Below, in pieces: positions 7,346 through 15,002 of a DNA stretch of 64,000 bases. Source of the DNA: CAIVAT01 sp964455285 (GTDB lineage Bacteria; Bacteroidota; Bacteroidia; Bacteroidales; FEN-979); the NCBI GenBank assembly GCA_964455285.1, contig CAYVVG010000002.1, forward strand, positions 62,001-126,000, written 5' to 3'. Both the position numbers and the translations under genes were made by a program. Within the stretch, counting starts at the first letter, position 1, and each line of letters opens with the position of its first letter. The notes beneath the pieces are model-generated. The model made no database searches. It worked only from the letters and a program-made list of their open reading frames with translations, and was not told the DNA's origin.

Positions 7346-10300
7346 GGGCTGGAAATCGGATGATGAATGTCGCTCCGCGGGGAGACTCCGGCCGGAAGGT
7401 GATGCTGCCGTTCATCCCCTCGACAATGCCTTTGACAATGGCGAGCCCAAGCCCCATCCCGGTGGTCTTGGTGGTGAAATCAGGCTGAAATATTTTCCCG
7501 GCCTGGTCCGGCGGTATGCCCGGCCCGTTGTCGGAGATCCGTATCTCCCAGATCGCCGGATACGGATCGATGTGAATGCCTATTCTCCCGTCAGACCGGT
7601 CGCCAATAGCCTGTATCGCATTGTTTATCAGGTTAGTAAAAAGACGTATTAACTGTGCCCGGTCCCCCGTGATGACCGGGTCGCGAGATACTTCCGGAAA
7701 TTCAAACCGGATCGGCGTAGTGTCCCGGTACAACGACAGGACAAACCGGACCACCTCGGCCAGGTTGACCGGTTCCATCTCAGCGGCAGGCATCCTGGCA
7801 AAATCAGAGAAATCGCTGGCAATGCGCGAGAGGGCATCGATCTGCTCCACCAGGGTTGCAGTGAACCTGGCCAGCCGCTGATCCCAGTCGGGAGCTTTCT
7901 CTTTCCATGACTTTTCAAGGTGCTGGGCGCTCAGCTTGATGGGAGTCAGGGGATTTTTGATCTCGTGCGCTACCTGGCGGGCCATTTGTCGCCAGGCCCC
8001 CTCCCGCGCCGACCGGGCCAGCAATTCGGCACTGCGCGCCAGTTCGTCAGTCATCCGGTTGTATTCGGCAACCAGCTGGCCTATCTCGTCGCGGTGATCC
8101 CACTGGATCTTTTCATTGGTCCTGCCCAGCCTGAGTTGTGACAACTTTCCGGCCAGCAATGCCAGCGGAGCCGTGATATAATTCGAAATGAACGCAGTGA
8201 TCACCACGCCGAGCACGATCAGCAGAATATAAACATTGATGAAGGTGACCATAAAGGCGGCAATCTCTTTCTTGGCCTCATCCTGGCGGGCGAAATAAGG
8301 CAGGTTCAGAAATCCGAGCAACTGATCACGGTCGTTGTAAAAAGGAAGATAGGCTGAATTGAATTTCATGCTCCCGATCGCCTCGGGATGCAACACCATC
8401 GAGTTCCGGTCAGATACCAGGCGAAAATAGGCTTCCGCATTCATGCGCTCCGACATCAACCCCTCTTCGAATATCTGCGGCCGGCTGGAAGCAATAAGCA
8501 TCCCGCGGCTGCTGTATATGTTGATGTCGGAGAAAAAAACGTTCGACAGTTTGACCAGGAAATCTTCGAGGTTCCGACGGTCGAGTTCACGCAGATCGTT
8601 CAGGGCCGAATATCGGTGCTGGATCTCGACCAACACCGAATAGGCCCTTTCGCGCAGGTTATCGGCATTCTGCTTTTGATTTAACCGTAAGATATTGTAT
8701 ACCTGTAACAGGCCTGCGGCAAGCAAGGTGATGAGCAGCAACCCGATCAGGGCGAACTGCAGGCGGTTGCGGAGGCTGGTGAGGGCAAACCCTATTCGCC
8801 TCCGGGTTCCTATGGCTCCGGCAACCGGCACTGAAAGCGAAGCAAACAGGATGAGCAGATAAGAGAACGGAGTGGCATAGGTAAGAAGGTTGTCCCTGCG
8901 TTTGGTGATCAGCAGGGTATCGGTGCCGTTGACTTTGAAGAGGAAATGGATCAGTTTGTTCTCACTGATTGCCAACAGGTTACTGTCGGCGCCGGTATAT
9001 TGATCCAGGCCGGTACGATAAACGGCGAACCCTACCGACCGGATCAACCTGCCGTTGCGGAACACACCATAAGAATAATCGGTGAGATTGGGCAACTCGC
9101 TCCGGGGCCGGTCCATGAGCAGCGCAGGATAGCCGGGATCCGGATAAGCACTCTTCAGGTTGAATTCAATAAATACGGCAGGAAGATAACCATACCCGCG
9201 ATCGGGATCGCCCCCCGCGACGACTGCCAGGTAATACTCCCGGCTGAACCCGTAATCCAGGGCAAACAAACCGGGGTTCGGGGTGGCTTGCCCGTAATTG
9301 CGTATGATCTCTCCAAAATAATCGTTGCAGGCCATCACATACCCCTGCGGCTGGATCTTCAGATCCTGCCCTTTTTCACAACAGGTTATCTGGATCTGGT
9401 ATTTGCGCCAGTAATCTGTAAAATACCTGCTTTTCAGGTAAGAGGCCAGACTGTCGGCAGCGATCGCATGATCGCCGTTTTCCTCCGCCAGCCATTGCAC
9501 GACGGCCGGGTCCGCCTTGATCCTCTGCCCGGCCTGGTCAAACATCATTTCCGTCACCGGGTTTCGCTGCGACGTCAACTTCCCTGCCAGCAGCCTGAAT
9601 TTTTCCGATTCGCGCTGCCGGTTCGACCGGTCAAGAAGGACAGTGGTCAGCAATGCATAAAAACATACAAAGAAAAGCAGGTTCCTCAAGGGATACCTGA
9701 AACCATGCGGGTTCACCAGAAAAGGACCAGCCAGTACGGATGCAATAAAAAAAACCAGGCCGGTGACCAGGGTTACCTCTCCTGCAAACCAACAACCCGC
9801 AACCGCGGCCGATGCTATGACCAGTGTCGCCGTCATCCATGTGTTCCGGGATGAATTCCAGCGATAAAGTGCGTCGTACAAACGAAGGGAAATCAGCAGA
9901 TGTCCCACTGCCAGACACGACAGGATGAAGAAAGCAAAGCCGCTTTCCCAGGTCAGCCCCGAAACTTGTTTCAGGTTCAGCGAAAAGGATGAGTTCAGGA
10001 CCAGGTCCTCCATCAGGAAGGCAAGTCCGATGGACATCCCGGCCAGTGTGCCCAGCACAATCGCGTTCCGGATCCATAAACTCCAGCCGGTTGCTTTCAC
10101 CTCGCGAATGGGTAGAACCCATTTCAGGTACAGCATGAAACCGATCCAGATTCCGAGCAGGGCATCCAGGGTGTAATCTCCCAGCGAGGGTAAAACAGCC
10201 GAAGAGGAATAACCTGCCGGACTGAAGAGTTCCGATCCTGTCATTTCGTAAGGAAATCCCAGCTTCTGCTGGAGCGCTCGAAATAAAACAACCAGGCCCG

Positions 10301-11042
10301 ACCAGAGGACAACCCGGCGGAGTTCTTTTTTTCTGAAAACCCCGGCCATTCCCAATCCGGCATAAAAGAAGCGGAACAAACAGAAGGAGCCTGTGACCAG
10401 CAACAGCATGGCAATGGCTGCCGGCAATTCCTTCCCTGGTTGATATTGACTGAAATCAAGACTGAAATAACTCCTTCCATCACGAGAAAAGACCGGATGA
10501 CTTCCCTGCGTTTTCAGGGTAACGGAAGGGTGGCAGGCAAGAGAGGGATGAAAGTGGCTGTCGATAAATTCGTTCCGGAATGTGTACTCGCTCCGGATCA
10601 GCCGACCTCCGACAAAATAATAACTACCTTTTTGCACCCCCGCGAAAATATACCAGCCGCTTTTCATCCTGGCGACAACCCCGCCCTGTTCCTCCAGCCC
10701 CGGAATATCCCCGGGGGCCGGAACCTGTTCATGGTCCCAATATACAAGCGAATCGCCCCTGTAAACAAAGAAGGCTAAATCCCGGGCACCCCGTTCCCGG
10801 TGTTCCTCCGGTTCCGTCATTCGACTGCCCAGCGTGTCGAACGAATCAGTGAGCATCCCGACCTGCAGGCCGAGTCCCGACTCCATGCGGGTATAATTTT
10901 GCTGGAACTGTCGCCACACCCGAAGGGGTGAATTGACCTCGTTGAAAAAGAGCCGTACAGGAAAAATGGATCCGAGCAGAAAAACCGACATGAAAAGCCA
11001 GCCCCATATGCCCGGAAAATGCGATTTTTTCAACGAATTCAT
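7314..11042 (-). CDS. Very large NtrY-like membrane sensor histidine kinase
   Basis: A protein of 1242 residues if started at the ATG at 11042 (MNSLKKSHFPGIWGW, directly before the first helix). The frame is open farther upstream, but that part overlaps the methyltransferase region. An N-terminal helix and sensor region are followed by a block of several helices (about 290-590), a second extracytoplasmic segment, a helix near 750 and another near 930 leading to a HAMP-like linker. The phosphoacceptor His1026 lies in AHEIKNPLTPIKLSAQHL, the NtrY/PhoR type. The ATP-binding boxes are NLINNAIQAI, DNGPGIPP and TTGMGLGLAIVKG. No response regulator gene is adjacent. The gene overlaps the GldH-like gene by 32 bases. 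Confidence 0.87.
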   Translation of the reverse strand: MNSLKKSHFPGIWGWLFMSVFLLGSIFPVRLFFNEVNSPLRVWRQFQQNYTRMESGLGLQVGMLTDSFDTLGSRMTEPEEHRERGARDLAFFVYRGDSLVYWDHEQVPAPGDIPGLEEQGGVVARMKSGWYIFAGVQKGSYYFVGGRLIRSEYTFRNEFIDSHFHPSLACHPSVTLKTQGSHPVFSRDGRSYFSLDFSQYQPGKELPAAIAMLLLVTGSFCLFRFFYAGLGMAGVFRKKELRRVVLWSGLVVLFRALQQKLGFPYEMTGSELFSPAGYSSSAVLPSLGDYTLDALLGIWIGFMLYLKWVLPIREVKATGWSLWIRNAIVLGTLAGMSIGLAFLMEDLVLNSSFSLNLKQVSGLTWESGFAFFILSCLAVGHLLISLRLYDALYRWNSSRNTWMTATLVIASAAVAGCWFAGEVTLVTGLVFFIASVLAGPFLVNPHGFRYPLRNLLFFVCFYALLTTVLLDRSNRQRESEKFRLLAGKLTSQRNPVTEMMFDQAGQRIKADPAVVQWLAEENGDHAIAADSLASYLKSRYFTDYWRKYQIQITCCEKGQDLKIQPQGYVMACNDYFGEIIRNYGQATPNPGLFALDYGFSREYYLAVVAGGDPDRGYGYLPAVFIEFNLKSAYPDPGYPALLMDRPRSELPNLTDYSYGVFRNGRLIRSVGFAVYRTGLDQYTGADSNLLAISENKLIHFLFKVNGTDTLLITKRRDNLLTYATPFSYLLILFASLSVPVAGAIGTRRRIGFALTSLRNRLQFALIGLLLITLLAAGLLQVYNILRLNQKQNADNLRERAYSVLVEIQHRYSALNDLRELDRRNLEDFLVKLSNVFFSDINIYSSRGMLIASSRPQIFEEGLMSERMNAEAYFRLVSDRNSMVLHPEAIGSMKFNSAYLPFYNDRDQLLGFLNLPYFARQDEAKKEIAAFMVTFINVYILLIVLGVVITAFISNYITAPLALLAGKLSQLRLGRTNEKIQWDHRDEIGQLVAEYNRMTDELARSAELLARSAREGAWRQMARQVAHEIKNPLTPIKLSAQHLEKSWKEKAPDWDQRLARFTATLVEQIDALSRIASDFSDFARMPAAEMEPVNLAEVVRFVLSLYRDTTPIRFEFPEVSRDPVITGDRAQLIRLFTNLINNAIQAIGDRSDGRIGIHIDPYPAIWEIRISDNGPGIPPDQAGKIFQPDFTTKTTGMGLGLAIVKGIVEGMNGSITFRPESPRGATFIIRFPAHEKIHESLPG

Positions 11043-11098
11043 TAAAATACAGATATTCAATGCGATAACAAAAGCCCTTCCCGGCGCCTCAGAGCCTG

Positions 11099-11140
11099 TT
11101 TCTTCGCCCAGGCGAAGAAAGATATTCAAAGGAGGTGATC
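11099..11140. other. Perfect hairpin next to a 13-base anti-SD complement
   Basis: In the gap between the sensor kinase start and the methyltransferase stop, TTTCTTCGCC (11099-11108) pairs perfectly with GGCGAAGAAA (11111-11120) across a 2-base loop. Eight bases later AAAGGAGGTGATC (11128-11140) is the exact complement of the usual 3' end of 16S rRNA. On the + strand it precedes GTG at 11141, which opens only a five-codon frame. On the - strand it reads like the 16S tail itself. No T-run follows the hairpin. Confidence 0.5.
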
Positions 11141-11160
11141 GTGCGCCAGAAAGCCTAAAA

Positions 11161-12054
11161 TTACGCTTTTTTCGCTGAAAGGAGGAAAATGATGCTGGAG
11201 TGTCCCCACCCTTCTCTTTTTGCCAGGAGATTGGATCTGATCCCCGACAAAACAGCATTAAAGTACCTGTTTGTTCCTGACCGGTATTTTTCGCTGAGCA
11301 GGGAGATGTAATAGGCGTCGAGTTTCTGAGGCAGGGTTTGTTGCACTGTAAAACCATGACGCTCCATCAGCCGCCGCAGGGTGCCTGGTGTGAAATGATA
11401 CAAATGCCTGGGCACGTCGTAAGCCGCCCAGAATTCACCATATTTTCTTGCATCCCCCGACAGGCAGTTGGGGACGGCAATCACCAGGGTTCCCCCGGGA
11501 GTCAGTATCCGGGTGATTTTTTCCAGCGTTCCGTCGAGATCGTGTACATGTTCGAGAACATGCCAGAGTGTAATACAATCATACAATCCGGCAGCCGGAT
11601 CCAACCCTGCCAGTGACGCGATTACCGGAATGCCGTACTGCTCAATGGCAAAATTTCTTGCTTTTTCATTCGGCTCAATCCCGGTAACCTTCACTCCTTT
11701 CATCTGGCAGTAACGGAGAAATTCGCCGGTCCCACAACCGTAATCCAGCAGGGTGGCCGGCTTTGCGGTCCGGCTGACAACCGTATACTTTCGCCGGATA
11801 GAAATCCGTCGTGCCAGGCGGTAAGCCCGGCTGAACAGATCTCCCTTCTTTGCATCATGCGAAATGTACTCTTCCGACTGATAGTAACGCCCGATTTCAT
11901 CGCTGCACGGACGCGGATTTAAATACCGGAAACCGCATTCCCGGCATTCAACGACCTGGAACGTTTCACGGGAAAGAAATAAATCCGTGACTTTCATGAA
12001 AGGGATTTCCTTGGCCCGGGAGCAGACAGGACAGATATTGATTTCTTCAGGCAT
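11161..12054 (-). CDS. SAM-dependent methyltransferase with N-terminal Cys4 knuckle
   Basis: A 297-residue class I methyltransferase. A zinc-ribbon-like CPVC (residues about 8-11) and CRECGF (about 37-42) precede the SAM-binding motif I LLDYGCGTGEFL (about 102-113). Later motifs are ITLWHVLEHVHDLD and TLVIAVPN. This arrangement (Methyltransf_23/11 with a Cys knuckle) is common in Bacteroidota surface-polysaccharide or unassigned methyltransferases; the substrate is not evident. The start ATG follows a parS site by only 8 bases. It lies downstream of mnmG on the same strand and upstream of the sensor kinase. Confidence 0.82.
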   Translation of the reverse strand: MPEEINICPVCSRAKEIPFMKVTDLFLSRETFQVVECRECGFRYLNPRPCSDEIGRYYQSEEYISHDAKKGDLFSRAYRLARRISIRRKYTVVSRTAKPATLLDYGCGTGEFLRYCQMKGVKVTGIEPNEKARNFAIEQYGIPVIASLAGLDPAAGLYDCITLWHVLEHVHDLDGTLEKITRILTPGGTLVIAVPNCLSGDARKYGEFWAAYDVPRHLYHFTPGTLRRLMERHGFTVQQTLPQKLDAYYISLLSEKYRSGTNRYFNAVLSGIRSNLLAKREGWGHSSIIFLLSAKKA

Positions 12055-12062
12055 GTTCGGGT

Positions 12063-12078
12063 TGTTTCACGTGAAACA
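12063..12078. other. parS centromere site 1
   Basis: TGTTTCACGTGAAACA is a perfect 16-bp palindrome identical to the canonical ParB-binding parS sequence known across bacterial phyla. It fills the gap between the mnmG stop codon and the methyltransferase start. A second identical copy lies at 13963-13978. ParB nucleates here to load SMC and segregate the origin region. parA and parB themselves are not in the window. Confidence 0.9.
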
Positions 12079-13947
12079 TCATCGTCCGAGATATACAATC
12101 AGGACTTGTATGTCGGAAGGGGAAACTCCGCTGATCCGGGAGGCCTGTCCAATGGTGCCGGGCTTAAGTCGCATCAGCTTTTCCCTCGCTTCCAGGGAAA
12201 GTGAGGATAAACGGGAATAATCCAAAGAATCGGACAGGGGCAGATCCTCAAGATTCGATATTTTATCAGCGATCTCCTGCTCCTTTTCGATGTAGCTTTC
12301 GTATTTGATCTTCAGTTCGGCCTCCTCCATAATTTCAGTGTCATAACACCCGTTTTCCTTTGCCCAGGCCAATAATTCCGGAACGCGACAGGCAATCTCC
12401 GAAAGAAATAGCTGCGGTCGTAATAGCAGAACCGATGCTTTCTGACGCTGGCTGACCGGACGGGTATCCTTTTGTTCCAACAACGGGTTGATCGTCGCCG
12501 GTTCCAGGCTGGTATTGTTCAATTGCCGGATCCAGTTATCTACATGGCTATATTTCTCCTCCATTCTTTTCAGCCTCTCCCCCGAAGCAAGCCCGATCGA
12601 ATGAGAAACCGGCGTAAGTCGCTGATCCGCATTGTCCTGTCTCAGCAGCAGACGGAATTCCGCCCTTGAGGTGAACATCCTGTAAGGCTCTTCGGTCCCT
12701 TTCGTAATCAGATCGTCGATCAAAACCCCAATATAGGCATCGGAACGCTTGAGAATCAACGCCTCCTTTTCATGGATCTTCTGATGGGCATTGATCCCGG
12801 CCATCAAACCCTGGGCTGCGGCTTCTTCATAGCCGGTCGTACCATTGATCTGTCCTGCAAGGAACAAGTTTTCCACCCATCTTGACTCTAAAGAAAATGT
12901 CAACTGGTCCGGAGGAAAATAATCGTATTCGATGGCATAACCCGGGCGAAAAAACCGGGCATTCTCAAAACCTTTCACCATTCTCAAGGCCCTGAACTGA
13001 ACCTCGTGTGGCAAGGAGGAGGAAAACCCATTTACATAATACTCGATGGTATCCCATCCTTCGGGTTCGATAAATAGCTGGTGCCGATCCTTATCGGCAA
13101 ACCGGTCAATTTTATCCTCCACCGAAGGACAATATCTCGGACCTCTGCCCTTTATCCTTCCGGTGAACATGGGCGACTCATCAAACCCAGTCCTCAGGAT
13201 TTCATGCACCTCCTTGCTTGTATAAGCCAACCAGCAACTCCTTTGTTTCTTTAACTTCGGCGTATCGGAAAAAGAAAATCTACCCGGCTGATGATCCCCG
13301 GGCTGTTCTTCCATTTTACTGAAATCAAGACTCCTTCCGTCCACTCTTGCAGGAGTGCCTGTTTTCATCCTGTCGGCACGAAATCCCAAATCGATTAACC
13401 TTTCCGTAAGATTTACCGATGCTTTTTCTCCTATCCTTCCCCCTGAAAACTGGCTTTTCCCGATGTGAATTTTTCCGTTAAGAAAAGTGCCGTTTGCAAG
13501 AACCACGGCCCGGCATCGAAATTCCATCCCCATTCCTGTCAACACCGACTCTACCTTCCCACCTTTAATTCGAATGTCGACCACCGAATCCTGCCAAAAA
13601 TCGAGTCCCGGGATCCCTTCGAGAATGTGTCTCCATTCCTGGCTGAACAGAACCCTGTCATTTTGCGCTCGCGGACTCCACATAGCAGGACCTTTCGACC
13701 TGTTCAACATTCTGAACTGGATCATTGTCCGGTCCGTCACAATCCCGGAATACCCACCCATCGCATCAATTTCCCTGACGATCTGACCTTTTGCTATGCC
13801 GCCCATGGAAGGATTGCACGACATCTGGGCCATGTTCATCATGTTCATCGTTATCAGAAGGACCTTTGATCCCATGTTCGCGGCGGCGGCAGCCGCTTCA
13901 CAACCGGCATGACCGGCCCCGACAACAATGATATCATACTGTTCCAT
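12079..13947 (-). CDS. mnmG: tRNA uridine-5-carboxymethylaminomethyl synthase subunit MnmG
   Basis: A 622-residue FAD enzyme (GidA). The N-terminal dinucleotide fold has IIVVGAGHAGCEAAAAAANMG, followed by the family signatures CNPSMGGIAKGQIVREIDAMG and GLMAGINAH. It partners MnmE in installing cmnm5 at the wobble uridine of tRNAs using glycine and methylene-THF. Length and C-terminal MnmE-binding domain are normal. In many bacteria it lies near oriC and parS, and here a parS site abuts each end of the gene. The ATG at 13947 gives the expected MEQYDIIVVGAG start. MnmE is not in the window. Confidence 0.97.
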   Translation of the reverse strand: MEQYDIIVVGAGHAGCEAAAAAANMGSKVLLITMNMMNMAQMSCNPSMGGIAKGQIVREIDAMGGYSGIVTDRTMIQFRMLNRSKGPAMWSPRAQNDRVLFSQEWRHILEGIPGLDFWQDSVVDIRIKGGKVESVLTGMGMEFRCRAVVLANGTFLNGKIHIGKSQFSGGRIGEKASVNLTERLIDLGFRADRMKTGTPARVDGRSLDFSKMEEQPGDHQPGRFSFSDTPKLKKQRSCWLAYTSKEVHEILRTGFDESPMFTGRIKGRGPRYCPSVEDKIDRFADKDRHQLFIEPEGWDTIEYYVNGFSSSLPHEVQFRALRMVKGFENARFFRPGYAIEYDYFPPDQLTFSLESRWVENLFLAGQINGTTGYEEAAAQGLMAGINAHQKIHEKEALILKRSDAYIGVLIDDLITKGTEEPYRMFTSRAEFRLLLRQDNADQRLTPVSHSIGLASGERLKRMEEKYSHVDNWIRQLNNTSLEPATINPLLEQKDTRPVSQRQKASVLLLRPQLFLSEIACRVPELLAWAKENGCYDTEIMEEAELKIKYESYIEKEQEIADKISNLEDLPLSDSLDYSRLSSLSLEAREKLMRLKPGTIGQASRISGVSPSDIQVLIVYLGR

Positions 13948-13962
13948 CCTTGTATTCTTCCT

Positions 13963-13978
13963 TGTTTCACGTGAAACA
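13963..13978. other. parS centromere site 2
   Basis: A second perfect TGTTTCACGTGAAACA palindrome, 15 bases upstream of the mnmG start codon and 1.9 kb from the first site. Because it falls between the putative mnmG promoter and its start, ParB binding could also affect mnmG transcription (inference). Confidence 0.9.
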
Positions 13979-13998
13979 GGTCATTCCAGCTTTCACTG

Positions 13999-14006
13999 CA
14001 AAAATA
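13999..14006 (-). promoter_or_regulatory. Putative Bacteroidota -7 element for mnmG
   Basis: On the - strand this reads TATTTTTG, matching the TAnnTTTG consensus of the primary sigma factor in Bacteroidota. It lies about 52 bases upstream of mnmG. No clear TTTG -33 element is seen at the expected distance. Confidence 0.4.
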
Positions 14007-14084
14007 GTTCTTTCCTTATTCCAAGCCGAAAACACGAACCGCACCAAATGGTCTGGTTCATGTTTTTCGCGATAATGGCTTCAC

Positions 14085-14507
14085 TTATTTCGGGAAACGG
14101 TCCAGGTAGAAATCTTCTTTCGCTGTCATCGTCCGCCTTTTTAACGTCGATGAATCTTCATAACCCACCAAGTGAAGGACACCATGCACCACCACCCTCT
14201 TTAACTCCTCAAATACCCCCACCTGGTATCGAACTGAATTTTCCCGGATCCTCGGGTAACTGATGTAGATCTCTCCGCTTACATGGTTGGCATCACCTTC
14301 ATCGGAAAAAGTGATCACGTCAGTTAACGTATTATGTTTCAAATACTTGCTATTCAATTCATAAAGGAATTCATCGGAACAGAAGATAATATTAATGTTC
14401 CCCGGAATTTTATGTTCATTCCGTATTACATCCACCAGCCATCTTCTCAGGCGGACTTTTTCTTTAACCTTTTCCGAAATTTGTTCTTCGAAAAACCGTA
14501 TGCTCAT
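14085..14507 (-). CDS. ybeY: Endoribonuclease YbeY
   Basis: A 140-residue metalloprotein for 16S rRNA maturation and ribosome quality control. The central strand has LTDVITFSDEG (usual TDVLSFP region) and the metal site reads HGVLHLVGYED. The first two His are present, while the third ligand of the E. coli HGxxHLxGYDH motif is Asp. I recall the same change as typical of Bacteroidota YbeY, so it is probably functional. The start overlaps the end of the upstream HATPase gene by 4 bases (ATGA-type), indicating coupling. Confidence 0.9.
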   Translation of the reverse strand: MSIRFFEEQISEKVKEKVRLRRWLVDVIRNEHKIPGNINIIFCSDEFLYELNSKYLKHNTLTDVITFSDEGDANHVSGEIYISYPRIRENSVRYQVGVFEELKRVVVHGVLHLVGYEDSSTLKRRTMTAKEDFYLDRFPK

Positions 14508-15001
14508 CCCAGCTTCTTATGGATCAGGATATCCTTTTTAACCCAATAATCTTTCAATTCACCGATTCGTTTGAGCGATTTCTCGTAATTCATACTCGAG
14601 ACATAGAATACCATGACGATGCATTTCGCATTCACCGAAATGGTGATCTCATCCGTAAGCGCCTTAATGATATAAATATCCCTGGATAGCTTATGTTTCC
14701 GTATCTCGCGGTCGAGAATGTCCTCTTCGATTCCTGAGCCGTCGGGATCGTCTGCATTTTCCAGTTTAACCTTGAAAATCATCCCCTTTGAACTCCGTTC
14801 AAAACGAATACTAATTTTCTCTGAATCATTGGTCTCGTGGATGGAGTGCAGGATCCTGACCGCCTCGGTGGCGGCAAGCAGGACATTTCCGAAATATTCG
14901 TTATTGATATTGTAGTAATCGCAGATTTCTTCGATAAATCTTTCCAGCCGGTGAATCTCGCTGATGCCGGTAATGACGATCTCTCTGGGGTCCCGTGTCA
15001 T
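14504..15001 (-). CDS. RsbW-like HATPase (anti-sigma/serine kinase type) protein
   Basis: A 165-residue protein consisting of a single GHKL ATPase-like domain. The N-box-like region is NVLLAATEAVRILHSIHETND (usual E..xNxI), then RFERSSKGMIFKVKLEN and the DPDGSGIEEDIL lid region. It resembles the HATPase_c_2 proteins found between ybeY and DUF4175 genes in Bacteroidota. Some catalytic asparagine positions look changed, so ATP binding is uncertain. The ATG at 15001 is chosen over a TTG at 15022: it follows the DUF4175 stop by a single base. It is probably a regulator; its partner is unknown. Confidence 0.65.
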   Translation of the reverse strand: MTRDPREIVITGISEIHRLERFIEEICDYYNINNEYFGNVLLAATEAVRILHSIHETNDSEKISIRFERSSKGMIFKVKLENADDPDGSGIEEDILDREIRKHKLSRDIYIIKALTDEITISVNAKCIVMVFYVSSMNYEKSLKRIGELKDYWVKKDILIHKKLG

Positions 15002-15002
15002 A

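Noticed and set aside
8946..9854. 302-codon frame on the + strand
   Set aside because: It is antisense to the sensor kinase and has no recognisable domain.
11128..11140. Remnant of a 16S rRNA gene
   Set aside because: Only the last 13 bases match; the preceding sequence does not resemble the 16S helix 45 region, so an rRNA fragment is unlikely.
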